The notes: a model not told the origin generated them from the sequence alone. A stretch of DNA of 64,000 bases from Flexivirga meconopsidis (GCF_026162425.1 NZ_JAOBQJ010000004.1:496001-560000); one strand, 5' to 3'; counted from the stretch's first letter, positions 42,505 through 52,306 are shown. A program made the numbers and translations.

Positions 42505-43430
42505 GTCAGCAATTCTCCCGCTTCCACCCGCACTCCTCGTGCCCAGTCGGCAGCCGGCATCGCCTTCTTGCCGTGCGGCTGCACCTCGCCGAGCACGACC
42601 GGGGTCGTCCCGGTGCCGACCAGCACCTCGCGCTTCCCGGCCGACAGCGTCCCGGGAGCAAGCTGCTCAGCATCGTCCGGGGCGGGCGTGACCGGCCCCA
42701 GTTTCAGCCGCTGCCCGCGGAAGGTCGTCCACGCGCCGGGCGCCGGCGTGCAGGCGCGGATGCGTCGGTCGACCGCGAACACTGGTGCGGACCAACGGAT
42801 TTCGGCATCCTCGGTGGTGATCTTGGGCGCCATCGACACGCCATCGGCAGGCTGTGCCACCGGCGTGATCGATCCGTCGGCGAGGCCGTCGAGCGACGCC
42901 ACGAGCAGCCCCGCTCCCGCGGAGGCCAGCCGGTCGAGCAGCGCACCGCTGGTGTCAGTGGGCTGGATCGTCTCGGTCATGGTCCCGAGCACCGGCCCGG
43001 TGTCCATGCCTTCCTCCAGCAGGAAGGTCGTCGCGCCGGTGACCTCGTCACCGTGCAGGATCGCGTGCTGCACGGGGGCGGCACCGCGCCAGGCGGGCAG
43101 CAGCGAGAAGTGCAGGTTCACCCACCCGTGCGTCGGTATGACGAGAGCCGCGCGCGGCACCAGTGACCCGTAGGCGACCACGGGACACGCGTGGGGGCGC
43201 AGCGCTGCCAGCTCCTCGGCGAAGTCCGGGTCCTTGGCCGAGCGGGGCGTGAGCACCGGCACTCTCAGCTCGGTGGCGAGCTCCTTGACCGGTGACGGCC
43301 GCAGCCCGCGGCCCCTCCCGGCAGGCGCGTCGGGCCGGGTGACCACCGCGACGAGTTCGTGCGCGGAGTCGGCCACCGCGCGCAACGCGGGCAGCGCGAC
43401 CTCGGGGGTGCCGGCGAAGACGAGTCTCAT
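42501..43430 (-). CDS. fmt: Methionyl-tRNA formyltransferase
   Basis: Formylates initiator Met-tRNA, 309 residues. [17 protein letters not shown] opens the formyl-transfer domain, which contains [20 protein letters not shown] with the catalytic Asn/His region and DTGPVLG. The C-terminal tRNA-binding beta-barrel begins near residue 205. It is followed by rsmB in an ATGA overlap and preceded by def 3 bp away, the usual def-fmt arrangement. Confidence 0.96.
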   Translation of the reverse strand: MRLVFAGTPEVALPALRAVADSAHELVAVVTRPDAPAGRGRGLRPSPVKELATELRVPVLTPRSAKDPDFAEELAALRPHACPVVAYGSLVPRAALVIPTHGWVNLHFSLLPAWRGAAPVQHAILHGDEVTGATTFLLEEGMDTGPVLGTMTETIQPTDTSGALLDRLASAGAGLLVASLDGLADGSITPVAQPADGVSMAPKITTEDAEIRWSAPVFAVDRRIRACTPAPGAWTTFRGQRLKLGPVTPAPDDAEQLAPGTLSAGKREVLVGTGTTPVVLGEVQPHGKKAMPAADWARGVRVEAGELLT

Positions 43431-43433
43431 GGT

Positions 43434-43979
43434 TCAGCCCTCGAAGGTCGGGTTGGCGTGCGGGCTGTCCCGGACGATCGGGCCCGGCAGGCCGGCCCAT
43501 TCGGCGGCGCGGATTTCCTTCAGCGCCAGCTTGCGCTGCTCCTTGTCGAGCCGGTCGATGAAGAGGATGCCGTCGAGGTGGTCGGTCTCGTGCTGGATGC
43601 AGCGCGCCATCAGGTGGCTGCCCTCGATCGTGAGCGGTTCGCCATACATGTCGAAGCCCTTGGCGACCGTGCGCAGCGCGCGGGGTGTCGGCCAGGCGAA
43701 GTCGGGGATCGACAGGCAACCCTCGTCGTCGACCTGTTGCTCGGCGGACAGGTCGAGGTCGGGGTTGACCAGATGCCCGAGCTCGCCGTCGATGTAGTAG
43801 GTGAAGACCCGCAGGCCGACGCCGAGTTGCGGCGCCGCGAGCCCCGCGCCCGGGGCGTGCATCATCGTGTCGGTCAGGTCCTTGACGAGGGTGCGCAGCT
43901 CCTTGTCGAAGTCGACGACCGGGGCCGCCGGGGTGCGCAGCACCGGGTCGCCGTAGAGCCGGATCGGAGTCACTGACAT
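43434..43979 (-). CDS. def: Peptide deformylase
   Basis: Removes the N-formyl group from nascent proteins, 181 residues. All three metal motifs are intact: GAGLAAPQLGVG (motif 1), EGCLS (motif 2 with the metal Cys) and QHETDHLDG (motif 3, HExDH). Length and arrangement fit type I actinobacterial deformylases. It precedes fmt by 3 bp, so formylation and deformylation are coupled in expression. Confidence 0.96.
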   Translation of the reverse strand: MSVTPIRLYGDPVLRTPAAPVVDFDKELRTLVKDLTDTMMHAPGAGLAAPQLGVGLRVFTYYIDGELGHLVNPDLDLSAEQQVDDEGCLSIPDFAWPTPRALRTVAKGFDMYGEPLTIEGSHLMARCIQHETDHLDGILFIDRLDKEQRKLALKEIRAAEWAGLPGPIVRDSPHANPTFEG

Positions 43980-43990
43980 ACCCGAGTCTC

Positions 43991-44665
43991 CTACTCCCCG
44001 ACCGGAAGGCCACGGACCAGCAGGTCGGCGCGCAGCTCCTCGGGCGAGGTGAACGCGATGGCGTCCAGACCCGCGACGGCGGCCGCCTGCACGTTGACCA
44101 GGCTGTCGTCGATGAAGACGCAGTCGTCGAGCCCTCCGACGTGCCGCACGCGCTCCTCGAGCACCTCGAAGATCTCCGGGTCAGGCTTGGCCACGCCCTC
44201 CTCCCCGGAGACGATGATGTCCTCGAAGATGTCGAGGAAGTCGAAGCGGTCCAGCGCGATTGGGAACGTCTCCTCCGGCCAGTTGGTCAGCGCGAACAGC
44301 GGCACCTCAGCGGCATGCAACTGCTTGAGTATGGCGACAGTGCCCTCGACCGGGCCCCGCAGCGAATGCTCGAAATTGGCGCGGTAGGAACGGATTTCGT
44401 CGGCCAGCTCAGGGTGCTTGGCGATGGCGTCCGCTTCCCCGTCGGCGAAGCTGCGCCCGGCGTCCTGGGCGAGGTTCCAGGAGGCGAAGTCGAAGCCGGA
44501 GTCGTGCAGGAAGTGCCGGGCACGCTCCTGCCCGACGCCGGCGGCGATCGCAGGCAGCGGGTCCCATCGGATCAGCACGTTGCCGAGGTCGAAGACGACG
44601 GCGTCGACGGGCGCCGGGTCGAGGTTCGGCCGGTCACCGGAGCTGGCAGTCTGCTGGTCGGTCAC
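43991..44665 (-). CDS. HAD-superfamily hydrolase (phosphatase-like)
   Basis: A 224-residue HAD enzyme from a GTG start (VTDQQTASSGDRPN). Motif I is VVFDLGNVLIRWD with the nucleophilic Asp, motif II is FALTNWPEE, motif III Lys is in GVAKPDPEIFE, and motif IV is DCVFIDDSLVNV. A small helical cap (residues about 45-105) indicates subfamily I. The DLGNVLIRWDP and PDPEIF stretches resemble YihX-type sugar phosphatases; the substrate is unknown. It lies between priA and def in the minus-strand run, 11 bp from def. Confidence 0.87.
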   Translation of the reverse strand: MTDQQTASSGDRPNLDPAPVDAVVFDLGNVLIRWDPLPAIAAGVGQERARHFLHDSGFDFASWNLAQDAGRSFADGEADAIAKHPELADEIRSYRANFEHSLRGPVEGTVAILKQLHAAEVPLFALTNWPEETFPIALDRFDFLDIFEDIIVSGEEGVAKPDPEIFEVLEERVRHVGGLDDCVFIDDSLVNVQAAAVAGLDAIAFTSPEELRADLLVRGLPVGE

Positions 44666-44698
44666 CCGGCAGACCCTATCGACGCGTCGACGGCACAC

Positions 44699-46792
44699 CT
44701 AAAGCAGTGCACCGCTGGGGTCGACCCGCACGGTCACCGTGCCCGGCGTCTTACGAGCGCTGCGGCCGGCCCGCGCGGCCATGACGGCGTGCGCCGCTGC
44801 CGTGCCCTGTGCCAGGGGGGCGCGCAGCAACAGGCGGGCAGCACCGTCGGTGCCATCGTTGCCGCCCTCCACCGGAAGCGGCCCGAGACGCTCCACTGCG
44901 GCACCGGCGGGGAGCGCGTGGTCGACCGCGTCCGCGAACGCGGTCAGATCGGCGGTCGTCCCGGTGAGCGCTGCCACCCACTCGGCCGGCGGGAGCCGGA
45001 GTTCACGACGTTCGGCGAGTTCACGCTCGGCGAACGTGTATGGCGCCCAGCGCACGACCGCCTCCACAGCGGGCTGCGGCGCGTCGGTCGCCACCCCGCA
45101 GACCACCACGGTGCCACCGGCTCGCGACGGCCGGGTCAGCGCCGCCGCGGCCAGCCAGCGGCGCAGCGTCTCCTCCCCCGCGTCCAGCGCGGGGCGGTCC
45201 AGCAGCGCCCAGCCGTCCAGCAGCAGCGTTGCGGCATACCCGCCTTCGGCGACCGGCTCGGCGCCCGGTGTGGCGATCACCAGTGCCGGGCCCGAGTCGA
45301 CGTGCGCGACGATCTCACCCGCACCGGACCGGACCACCTCCACCCCCGGGAATGCCCGGCCCAGCTCCTCGGCGGTGCGCCGCGCACCGACCACCGCCGC
45401 CCGCAGCCGATCCGCACCGCACTCGGCGCAGCTCCACGGCTGCGCAACCTTGCCGCACCACCGGCAGACCGGCGGGCCGTCGGCGCTACGCAGCCCGAGC
45501 GGGCCGTGACAGTGCGCGCACCGCGCGAGGCTGCGACAGTTGGCGCAGCGCAGTGTCGGCAGGTAGCCGCGACGCGGCACCTGCACCAGCACCGGCCCGG
45601 ACCGCAACGCCTCGTGTGCCGCCGACCAGGCCACCGGCGGCAGGTGCGCGTGTGCCGCCGCTCCGGCGCGCTCGACCTGCACGTCGTCCCCGGCGACGAT
45701 CACCCGCGGCAGGTCGCCGCGGCTGGGCCGCGCCTCGACCGGTTGCACCACGCCGTCGTCCAGCCACCGCTGGACCGCGACCGATCGGGCGAAGCCGCCC
45801 AGCAACAGTGCCGCGCGCTCACGTCGAGCGCGGATGCGCAGCACCTGCCTGGTCTGTGCGTATGGCGAGCGCGGCTCGGCCAGCAGGTCGTCCCCGTCGT
45901 CCCAGCAGGCGACCAGGCCGAGATCGCGCACCGGCGCCCACGCGGCGGCGCGGGTGCCGACCACGCAGCGCACCTGGCCGCGCAGGATTTTCAGCCACGC
46001 GGTGTAGCGGGCCTGCGGGCCCTGCTCCGCGGTGAGCCGGACGTGCCGGTCCTCGCCCAGTTGCGCGACGAGTGCGCGCTCGACGCGGTCGACGTCGCGA
46101 TGGTCGGGCACGACGATCAGCACCCCACGGCCGCCTGACAATGTCGCCTGCGCCGCCTCGGCCAGCGCCGCCGGCCAGTCCTGCGCGGGGTCGACCGTCG
46201 GAGCGGCCAGCCAACTGGCGGCCGGGTCGCTATCTCCTGCGAGCCGCCGCAGGAAGGCGGCCCCGGCCGGGTAGCGTTGCCAGGCAACCGATTCCGGCAT
46301 CGACGGCGGCGACCACGCGGGTGCGTCCTTGGCATCCAGCGCCTTCTCGGCCGCAGCGTGCCGCGGCGGCACCGCAAGCCGCAGCACGTCGGCAAGCGGC
46401 CCGGCATAGTGATCGGCGACTCGCCGGGCGGCGTCGAGCACCGCGGGAGTGAGCACCGACTCCGGGCTGACCACGCGGCGCAACGGGGTCAGCCGGCCGA
46501 CGTGCTCGGCAGTCTCGGCGCGGTCGACCACGAAGCCGCCCGCCTCCTTGCCGGCGAAGCGCACCTTCACCCGCACGCCCGGCTGCGCGGCCTGCGCCAA
46601 GTCAGCAGGCACGGCGTATTCGAACGGCCGGTCCAGGTGCGGCAAGGGCACGTCGAGCACCACCCGAGCAACCGGGAGATCTACTGCAACATCACGGGAT
46701 TCGGCTGTCGATGACTTCGGCTGCACTGCCGAGTGCAGGAGTTGCAACTGCTCCGTCGTCGCCGGGTGCGGCGCGTCGTCGGAGTCAGGCAT
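44699..46792 (-). CDS. priA: Helicase-dead PriA (primosomal protein N' homologue)
   Basis: A 697-residue PriA homologue. The N-terminal DNA-binding domain (VVLDVPLPHLDRPFEYAVP to about residue 100) and the eight zinc cysteines (CANC...CAHC...CRWC...CAEC near 430-460) are present. The Walker A GxGKT and the DEAH box are absent: the corresponding regions read VLIVVPDHRDVDRV and WDDGDDLLAEP. This loss is standard for actinobacterial PriA and implies a replication-restart scaffold without helicase activity. ATG 46792 is assigned because a TATAAC box lies 7 bp before it; ATGs at 46798 and 46822 are alternatives. Confidence 0.9.
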   Translation of the reverse strand: MPDSDDAPHPATTEQLQLLHSAVQPKSSTAESRDVAVDLPVARVVLDVPLPHLDRPFEYAVPADLAQAAQPGVRVKVRFAGKEAGGFVVDRAETAEHVGRLTPLRRVVSPESVLTPAVLDAARRVADHYAGPLADVLRLAVPPRHAAAEKALDAKDAPAWSPPSMPESVAWQRYPAGAAFLRRLAGDSDPAASWLAAPTVDPAQDWPAALAEAAQATLSGGRGVLIVVPDHRDVDRVERALVAQLGEDRHVRLTAEQGPQARYTAWLKILRGQVRCVVGTRAAAWAPVRDLGLVACWDDGDDLLAEPRSPYAQTRQVLRIRARRERAALLLGGFARSVAVQRWLDDGVVQPVEARPSRGDLPRVIVAGDDVQVERAGAAAHAHLPPVAWSAAHEALRSGPVLVQVPRRGYLPTLRCANCRSLARCAHCHGPLGLRSADGPPVCRWCGKVAQPWSCAECGADRLRAAVVGARRTAEELGRAFPGVEVVRSGAGEIVAHVDSGPALVIATPGAEPVAEGGYAATLLLDGWALLDRPALDAGEETLRRWLAAAALTRPSRAGGTVVVCGVATDAPQPAVEAVVRWAPYTFAERELAERRELRLPPAEWVAALTGTTADLTAFADAVDHALPAGAAVERLGPLPVEGGNDGTDGAARLLLRAPLAQGTAAAHAVMAARAGRSARKTPGTVTVRVDPSGALL

Positions 46793-46799
46793 GCCCATT

Positions 46800-46834
46800 G
46801 TTATACGCGACGGCACCGACACCCGAAGGTGCCG
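46800..46834 (-). promoter_or_regulatory. Candidate leaderless promoter of priA with hairpin
   Basis: TATAAC (46800-46805, minus strand) lies 7 bp before ATG 46792, the spacing expected for a leaderless transcript. A CGGCACC / GGTGCCG hairpin (46811-46817 and 46828-46834) covers the -35 zone and could end metK transcription. No good -35 hexamer is present, which leaderless actinobacterial promoters often tolerate. Confidence 0.45.
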
Positions 46835-46860
46835 GTGCCGGTGATCTCGCGGGTGCGGGT

Positions 46861-46920
46861 GATCTCGATACGCGGCTCGTTCCTCGCCGCTACTCGATCA
46901 GCATCGCTACTCGGTCAGCG
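46861..46920. repeat. Imperfect inverted repeat of the GATCTCGATACG/CTACTCGATC type
   Basis: GATCTCGATACGCGG (46861-46875) and CCGCTACTCGATCAGC (46887-46902) form an imperfect palindrome around CTCGTTCCTCG. A partial left arm (GGTGATCTCG) occurs just upstream and a partial right arm (ATCGCTACTCGGTCAGCG, ending 46920) just downstream. Similar intergenic palindromes are common in Micrococcales. It sits directly after the metK stop and may aid termination. Confidence 0.6.
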
Positions 46921-46925
46921 TTTGG

Positions 46926-48146
46926 TCAGCCCTTGATCGCGCGCTGCAGGTCCTCGACCTTGTCGGTGCGCTCCCAGGTGAAGGCGTTCTCCACGCCGTC
47001 GGCCTTGGTGCGGCCGAAGTGACCGTATGCCGCGGTCGGCTGGTAGATCGGGCGGAGCAGGTCGAGTTCCTCGACGATGGCTGCCGGACGCAGGTCGAAC
47101 ACGCTGGTGATCGCGGCCTGGATCTTGTCCAGCGGAGCGGTCTCGGTGCCGAAGGTCTCGACATACAGTCCCACCGGCTGCGCCTTGCCGATCGCGTAGG
47201 CGACCTGCACCTCGCAGCGGTCGGCCAGGCCAGCGGCGACGACGTTCTTGGCCACCCAGCGCATGGCGTATGCCGCCGACCGGTCCACCTTCGAGGGGTC
47301 CTTGCCCGAGAAGGCACCGCCGCCGTGGCGGGCCATGCCGCCGTAGGTGTCGACGATGATCTTGCGGCCGGTGAGGCCGGCATCGCCCATCGGGCCGCCG
47401 ATCTCGAAGACGCCGGTCGGGTTGATCAGCTTGCGGTAGCTGGAGGTGTCGAGGGTGTTGCCGGTCGCCGCGAGCTCTTCGAGCACCGGCTTGATGACGT
47501 GGGTGTCGATGTCGGGCTCGAGCATCCCGTCGAGTGAGATGTTCGGCGCGTGCTGGGTGGACAGCACCACGGTGTCGAGGCGGACCGCCTTGTCGCCGTC
47601 ATACCCGATGGTGACCTGGGTCTTGCCGTCCGGACGCAAGTAGGCCAGCTCGCCACTCTTGCGGACGCTGGTGAGCCGCTCGGAGAGGCGGTGGGCCAGG
47701 AAGATCGGCAGCGGCATCAACTCCGCGGTGTCCGAGCAGGCGTAACCGAACATCAGCCCCTGGTCGCCGGCGCCCTGGCTGTCGCGCTGGTCGGTGCCGC
47801 CCTCGGCCCGGTGCTCGTGGGCGGTGTCGACACCCTGCGCGATGTCGGGCGACTGCTCGCCGATCGAGATCGACACGCCGCAGGAGTGACCGTCGAAGCC
47901 CTTGAGCGAGGAGTCGTAGCCGACCTCGACGATGGTGTCGCGCACCAGCTTGGCGATCGGCACGTAGCTCTTGGTGCGCACTTCGCCGGCGACGTGCACC
48001 AGGCCGGTGGTCACCATCGTCTCGACGGCCACACGCGAGTTCGGGTCCTCGGCGAGCATCGCGTCGAGGATGGAGTCGCTGATCTGATCGCAGATCTTGT
48101 CGGGGTGTCCCTCGGTGACCGATTCGGACGTGAAGAGGCGTGCCAC
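46926..48146 (-). CDS. metK: S-adenosylmethionine synthetase
   Basis: Makes SAM from methionine and ATP, 406 residues from GTG ([20 protein letters not shown]), with AAGGAGC eight bases upstream. Family motifs are intact: [12 protein letters not shown] at the N-terminus (Mg/ATP), [12 protein letters not shown] (the GAGDQG signature), and [20 protein letters not shown] (the P-loop-like GGGAFSxKD signature). Size and motifs are normal. It lies between coaBC and priA, separated from coaBC by 64 bp containing a small hairpin (CGTCCG-ATG-CGGACG, 48184-48198). Confidence 0.97.
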   Translation of the reverse strand: MARLFTSESVTEGHPDKICDQISDSILDAMLAEDPNSRVAVETMVTTGLVHVAGEVRTKSYVPIAKLVRDTIVEVGYDSSLKGFDGHSCGVSISIGEQSPDIAQGVDTAHEHRAEGGTDQRDSQGAGDQGLMFGYACSDTAELMPLPIFLAHRLSERLTSVRKSGELAYLRPDGKTQVTIGYDGDKAVRLDTVVLSTQHAPNISLDGMLEPDIDTHVIKPVLEELAATGNTLDTSSYRKLINPTGVFEIGGPMGDAGLTGRKIIVDTYGGMARHGGGAFSGKDPSKVDRSAAYAMRWVAKNVVAAGLADRCEVQVAYAIGKAQPVGLYVETFGTETAPLDKIQAAITSVFDLRPAAIVEELDLLRPIYQPTAAYGHFGRTKADGVENAFTWERTDKVEDLQRAIKG

Positions 48147-48210
48147 GATGGTGTGCTCCTTAGTTGCAGCGGCTGCTGGCTGACGTCCGATGCGGACGGC
48201 CGCTCGCAGC

Positions 48211-49425
48211 TTAGACGGTTCCGAGTTGATCCTGTATGGCGTCCCACACAGCCGACGCGAGCGTGCGCTTGTCGGCCGGACCGATGACGTTCTCGTCACC
48301 GCCGTCCCGGTGCAGGATGCGGATGGTCGCGGTGTCCTGTCCGAAGGTGACCCCGGGGCCGACCTCGTTGACCACCTGCAGGTCGCTGCCCTTGCGGGCG
48401 AACTTCGCGCGGGCGTGCTGCATCACCGACCCGCTGGAGTCGCCGGTCTCGGCGGCGAAGCTGACGATGAACGGCGTGCGCCCCTCGCCGCGGGCGTCGA
48501 CCAGTCCGCGCACGATGTCGGGGTTCTCGACCAGGTCGAGGTCGAGTCCCGCGCCGGAGCCGGACTTCTTGATCTTGTGGTCGGCGTAGGTCGCCGGCCG
48601 GAAGTCGGCCGGCGCGGCGGCCATCACGACGACGTCGGCGTCCCGCGCCGCGGCGGTGACGGCCTCCTGGAGTTCGAGGGTCGTCTCGACCTCGACGACG
48701 TCGACGGCGGGCGGCACCGGGAGCGTGGCGTTCGCGCTCACCAGGGTCACCGCGGCGCCGCGCTGCGCGGCGATCTCGGCCAGTGCGTAGCCCTGCTTGC
48801 CGCTGCTGCGGTTGCCGAGATAGCGCACCGGGTCGATGGGTTCGCGGGTGCCGCCCGCGGACACGACCACCTTGTGACCGGCCAGTGGTGTCGGCCGGTC
48901 GGTGTCGGCCACACCCAGCGCGAAGTCGGCAATGTGCTCCGGCTCGGGCAGCCGGCCCGGCCCGGTGTCGACGCCGGTGAGCCGACCCGAGTCCGGGTCG
49001 AGGACGTGCACGCCCCGCTCGCGCAAGGTCGCGACGTTGGCAACGGTCGCCGGGTGTTGCCACATCTCGGTGTGCATGGCGGGCGCGAGCACGATCGGGC
49101 AGTGCGCGGTGAGCAGCGTGTTGGTCAGCAGGTCGTCGGCCAGGCCGTGCGCGGCCTTGGCGAGCAGGTCGGCGGTCGCGGGCGCCACGATCACCAGGTC
49201 GGCGCTTTTGCCGAGCCGCACGTGTGGCACGTCCTCGACCCGGGTCCACACGTCATCGGCGACCGGCTTCCCCGAAAGGGCCGCCCAGGTCGGCGCGCCG
49301 ACGAAGTGCAGCGCCGCCGCCGTCGGGATGACGGTGACGTCGTGACCGGCTTCCTTGAGCAGGCGCAGCAACAGGCACGCCTTGTAGGCGGCGATGCCGC
49401 CGCTGACACCGAGAACGATCCGCAT
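48211..49425 (-). CDS. coaBC: Bifunctional phosphopantothenoylcysteine decarboxylase/synthetase
   Basis: CoaBC (Dfp), 404 residues, catalysing two consecutive CoA steps. The N-terminal flavin decarboxylase starts [23 protein letters not shown] and has [15 protein letters not shown] (PAMNxxMW with His for Asn, the usual actinobacterial form). The C-terminal CTP-dependent ligase begins near residue 190 with [26 protein letters not shown] and contains the K-x-K-K motif region [10 protein letters not shown]. It is 41 bp downstream of rpoZ, as in many actinobacteria. Confidence 0.95.
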   Translation of the reverse strand: MRIVLGVSGGIAAYKACLLLRLLKEAGHDVTVIPTAAALHFVGAPTWAALSGKPVADDVWTRVEDVPHVRLGKSADLVIVAPATADLLAKAAHGLADDLLTNTLLTAHCPIVLAPAMHTEMWQHPATVANVATLRERGVHVLDPDSGRLTGVDTGPGRLPEPEHIADFALGVADTDRPTPLAGHKVVVSAGGTREPIDPVRYLGNRSSGKQGYALAEIAAQRGAAVTLVSANATLPVPPAVDVVEVETTLELQEAVTAAARDADVVVMAAAPADFRPATYADHKIKKSGSGAGLDLDLVENPDIVRGLVDARGEGRTPFIVSFAAETGDSSGSVMQHARAKFARKGSDLQVVNEVGPGVTFGQDTATIRILHRDGGDENVIGPADKRTLASAVWDAIQDQLGTV

Positions 49426-49466
49426 CTGGGTGGGCTGGTGTGGGTGTGGCCGGGCTGACCCGGACC

Positions 49467-49730
49467 TTAGGCCTCGATCTTCTCGATCGACAGCAGGCCG
49501 TCGTTGACCTCACGCAGCGCGACCGACAGCGGCTTGTCGTTGACCTGGCTGTCGACGAGCGGGCCGACATACTCCAGCAGGCCCTCGGACAGCTGCGAGT
49601 AGTAGGCGTTGATCTGCCGCGCACGCTTGGCGCCGTAGATGACCAGCGCGTACTTGGAGTCGGCGACCTTCAGCAGGTCGTCGATCGGCGGGTTGGTGAT
49701 GCCCTCGGGGGCAGCCTTGGTGCCAGACAC
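49467..49730 (-). CDS. rpoZ: RNA polymerase omega subunit
   Basis: Small assembly subunit of RNA polymerase, 87 residues. [31 protein letters not shown] contains the conserved [17 protein letters not shown] helix that wraps the beta' C-terminus. [12 protein letters not shown] is the second helix. It is 49 bp from gmk and 41 bp from coaBC, the classic gmk-rpoZ-coaBC order. Confidence 0.96.
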   Translation of the reverse strand: MSGTKAAPEGITNPPIDDLLKVADSKYALVIYGAKRARQINAYYSQLSEGLLEYVGPLVDSQVNDKPLSVALREVNDGLLSIEKIEA

Positions 49731-49779
49731 GAAAGAACTCTCGTTTCGTCGGTGGTGGTTCGGGTCGCAGCGGGTCGCG

Positions 49780-50382
49780 TCAGGGGACGCAGATGTGCTG
49801 CTGCATCAATTGTACGAGTTCCTCCGCAGCCCGCTGCACGTCGTCGTTGATGATCGTCGTGTCGAACTCCGACCGGGCCGCGAGTTCGCGCCGTGCGGTG
49901 TCGAGCCGGACGGTGCGCTCTTCCTCGGTTTCGGTCCCGCGCCCAACGAGCCGGCGCACGAGTTCGTCCCAGCTCGGCGGGGCGAGGAAGACGAAGTAGG
50001 CCTCGGGCATCTGCTCGCGCACCTGGCGGGCGCCCTGCAGGTCGATCTCCAGCAGCGGCAGCTTGCCCTCGGCAGCCGCGTCCAGCACCGGGCCGCGCGG
50101 TGTGCCGTAGCTCGCCCGGCCGTGCACGACCGCGTGCTCCAGGAACTCCCCCGCAGACACCATCGCGTCGAATCGTTCCTGGCTGATGAAGTGGTAGTGC
50201 TTGCCGTCGAGCTCACCCGGGCGCGGCGGGCGGGTGGTCGCCGACACCGACAACCAGACCTCCGGATAGTGATCGCGGATGTATGCCGACACGGTCCCCT
50301 TGCCGACCGCGGTCGGCCCGGCAAGCACGACCAACGGGGCGCAGGTTTTCTGCTCCGTCTCTGGTGCGTTGCCAGAAGTCAC
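49780..50382 (-). CDS. gmk: Guanylate kinase
   Basis: Phosphorylates GMP to GDP, 200 residues. The P-loop is [31 protein letters not shown] is the GMP-binding domain with its Arg/Tyr contacts, and [15 protein letters not shown]-like residues ([12 protein letters not shown]) provide Walker B. Length is normal. The start overlaps mihF by 4 bp (ATGA), so the two are coupled. Confidence 0.97.
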   Translation of the reverse strand: MTSGNAPETEQKTCAPLVVLAGPTAVGKGTVSAYIRDHYPEVWLSVSATTRPPRPGELDGKHYHFISQERFDAMVSAGEFLEHAVVHGRASYGTPRGPVLDAAAEGKLPLLEIDLQGARQVREQMPEAYFVFLAPPSWDELVRRLVGRGTETEEERTVRLDTARRELAARSEFDTTIINDDVQRAAEELVQLMQQHICVP

Positions 50383-50705
50383 GAATGCTGTTCCCGTTCA
50401 AAGTGTTCCAGCAGGTGCTGCACCTGGTTGGCGCCGAGCCCGCGCACTCGCCGGGTCTCGGCGATGCCGATCTCGGCCATGATCTGACGGGCCCGCACCC
50501 GGCCCACACCGGGCATCGACTCCAGCAGCGCGGACACCTTCATCTTGCCGATGACCTCATTGTCCTTACCGGCCTCGATGACCTCGCGCAGCGAACCCTG
50601 CGCATACTTCAGCCGGTTCTTGACCTCAGCCCGTTCCCGTCGCGCGGCAGCAGCCTTGGCGAGTGCTTCGGCACGCTGTTCCGGCGTCAACTGGGGTAGG
50701 GCCAC
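50379..50705 (-). CDS. mihF: Integration host factor, actinobacterial type (mIHF)
   Basis: Nucleoid protein, 108 residues from a GTG start (VALPQLTPEQRAEALAKAA). It has an N-terminal helix, a basic lysine/arginine segment (ARRERAEVKNRLKYAQGS) and a C-terminal helix-two-turn-helix (SMPGVGRVRARQIMAEIGI) that binds DNA. It is the first gene of the gmk-rpoZ-coaBC run and, unusually, is separated from pyrF by an accessory block; in many actinobacteria pyrF directly precedes mihF. Confidence 0.96.
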   Translation of the reverse strand: MALPQLTPEQRAEALAKAAAARRERAEVKNRLKYAQGSLREVIEAGKDNEVIGKMKVSALLESMPGVGRVRARQIMAEIGIAETRRVRGLGANQVQHLLEHFEREQHS

Positions 50706-50782
50706 GGGTACTTCTCCTGCGTCGTCCGGCGGAACGGGTGGGCTGCGGACGGCCGTCCGCGACCAGAGCCACCCGCTCCCGG

Positions 50783-50814
50783 CGAACCTAGCGACTCACG
50801 GGTAGGTTCGGCAA
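50783..50814 (-). promoter_or_regulatory. Candidate mihF promoter inside a perfect inverted repeat
   Basis: On the minus strand TTGCCG (50809-50814) and TAGGTT (50785-50790) form -35 and -10 hexamers with an 18-bp spacer, about 80 bp before the mihF GTG. The same stretch is a perfect 8-bp inverted repeat CGAACCTA (50783-50790) / TAGGTTCG (50803-50810), one arm covering the -10 and the other the -35. It lies in the divergent gap with the MFS gene, so one repressor could control both. Confidence 0.45.
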
Positions 50815-50920
50815 CGCGGACCGGACACGCGCGACACCCGGGGCCTGGCCAGCGAGCACCGATCTCGTTAAGGTCGTGCGCCGTTGCCCATGTGCCGTCA
50901 ATGGACCCGGAGTTGATTCG

Positions 50921-52297
50921 GTGAGTTCCACTCACCCGACCACCAAGAACGTCCCGACCCCCACCCTGCGCCGCGCAGTCGCCGCCTCCGCTCTCGGCAA
51001 TGCCGTCGAGTGGTTCGACTACGGCATCTACGCCTACGGGGTCACCCACATCAGCAAGGCGTTGTTCCCCTCGGGGTCCGACGATGCGGTCGCATTCACC
51101 CTGCTGGGTTTCGCACTGTCCTTCCTGATCCGCCCGATCGGCGGCTTCTTCTGGGGTCCGCTCGGCGACAAGATCGGCCGCAAGCGGGTGCTGGCGATGA
51201 CGATCCTGCTGATGGCGGGGTCGACGGTGCTGGTGGGCGTGATCCCGTCATACGAAACGATCGGGATCTGGGCTCCGGTGCTGCTCTACACGCTGCGCAT
51301 GCTGCAGGGCTTCTCCACCGGCGGCGAGTATGGCGGTGCGGCCACCTTCATGGCCGAGTATGCGCCGGACAAGCGACGCGGCTTCTGGGGCAGCTTCCTG
51401 GAGTTCGGCACGTTGGGCGGGTTCAGCGTCGGCGCGCTGATGATGCTGCTGCTGATCAACGTGCTCGACACCTCGCAGATGGACAGCTGGGGCTGGCGCA
51501 TTCCGTTCCTCATCGCCGGCCCGCTCGGCCTCATCGGCAGCTACCTGCGCTCGAAGATGCAGGACACTCCGATCTATCGGGAGCTGGAGGAGAAGGACGA
51601 GGTCGAGGAGAACCCGGCACGGACGCTGCGCGACCTGATCGCGAAGTACTCGCCGCAGATCTTCCAGCTGACCGGCCTGGTGCTCGCGCTCAACGTCGCC
51701 AACTACACGCTGATCAGCTACATGCCGACCTACCTGCAAGATGCTGTCGGGTTGTCCGACAACGGTGCGCTGATCGTGCCGATCATCGGCCAGTTGTTGA
51801 TGATGGCGGTGCTGCCGTTCCTCGGCGCACTGTCCGACCGGGTCGGGCGCAAACCGATGTGGGCAACGTCGTTGGTCGGGCTCGGGATCATGTCGGTGCC
51901 GATGTTCGCGCTGATGGGCACCGGCACCGGGGGTGCCGTGGTCGGGTTCGCCGTGCTCGCCCTGCTCTACGCGCCGCAGCTGTCGACCATCTCGGCGACC
52001 TTCCCGGCGTTCTTCCCCACCCATGTGCGGTATGCCGGACTCGCCCTCAGTTACAACGTGTCGACCTCGCTCTTCGGTGGCACCGCTCCCCTGGTCAACG
52101 ACCGGTTGATCAGCTGGACCGGTGACAATCTCTGGCCCGCGTACTACATGGTCGTGGCCTGCGTGATCGGTCTGGTCGCGCTGTGGTTCGTGATCGAGAC
52201 GAAGGGAGTTTCGTTGCGCGGCACAGAGATTCCCGGCACTCCGGAGGCCGAGGAGGAGCTGGCTGACGGGGCTGGCGCGTCCAGCGGGCGCGCGTAG
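50921..52297 (+). CDS. MFS transporter, metabolite:H+ symporter (ProP-like) family
   Basis: A 458-residue membrane protein with 12 predicted helices, starting at GTG (VSSTHPTTKNVP) with GGAG eight bases upstream. The MHS family pattern is clear: GNAVEWFDYGIYAYG in helix 1, FWGPLGDKIGRKRVLAMTI (the DRxGRR loop 2-3), RMLQGFSTGGEYGGAATFMAEYAP in helix 4, and RSKMQDTPIYRELEEKDE after helix 6. Substrates of relatives include proline, betaine, dicarboxylates and citrate; the exact one is not predictable. It starts divergently from mihF. Confidence 0.88.
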   Translation: MSSTHPTTKNVPTPTLRRAVAASALGNAVEWFDYGIYAYGVTHISKALFPSGSDDAVAFTLLGFALSFLIRPIGGFFWGPLGDKIGRKRVLAMTILLMAGSTVLVGVIPSYETIGIWAPVLLYTLRMLQGFSTGGEYGGAATFMAEYAPDKRRGFWGSFLEFGTLGGFSVGALMMLLLINVLDTSQMDSWGWRIPFLIAGPLGLIGSYLRSKMQDTPIYRELEEKDEVEENPARTLRDLIAKYSPQIFQLTGLVLALNVANYTLISYMPTYLQDAVGLSDNGALIVPIIGQLLMMAVLPFLGALSDRVGRKPMWATSLVGLGIMSVPMFALMGTGTGGAVVGFAVLALLYAPQLSTISATFPAFFPTHVRYAGLALSYNVSTSLFGGTAPLVNDRLISWTGDNLWPAYYMVVACVIGLVALWFVIETKGVSLRGTEIPGTPEAEEELADGAGASSGRA

Positions 52298-52306
52298 GCT
52301 GCGCCC

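Noticed and set aside
44699-46792. priA as a pseudogene
   Set aside because: Loss of Walker A and DEAH motifs is the normal state of actinobacterial PriA; the frame is intact and the zinc cysteines are kept.
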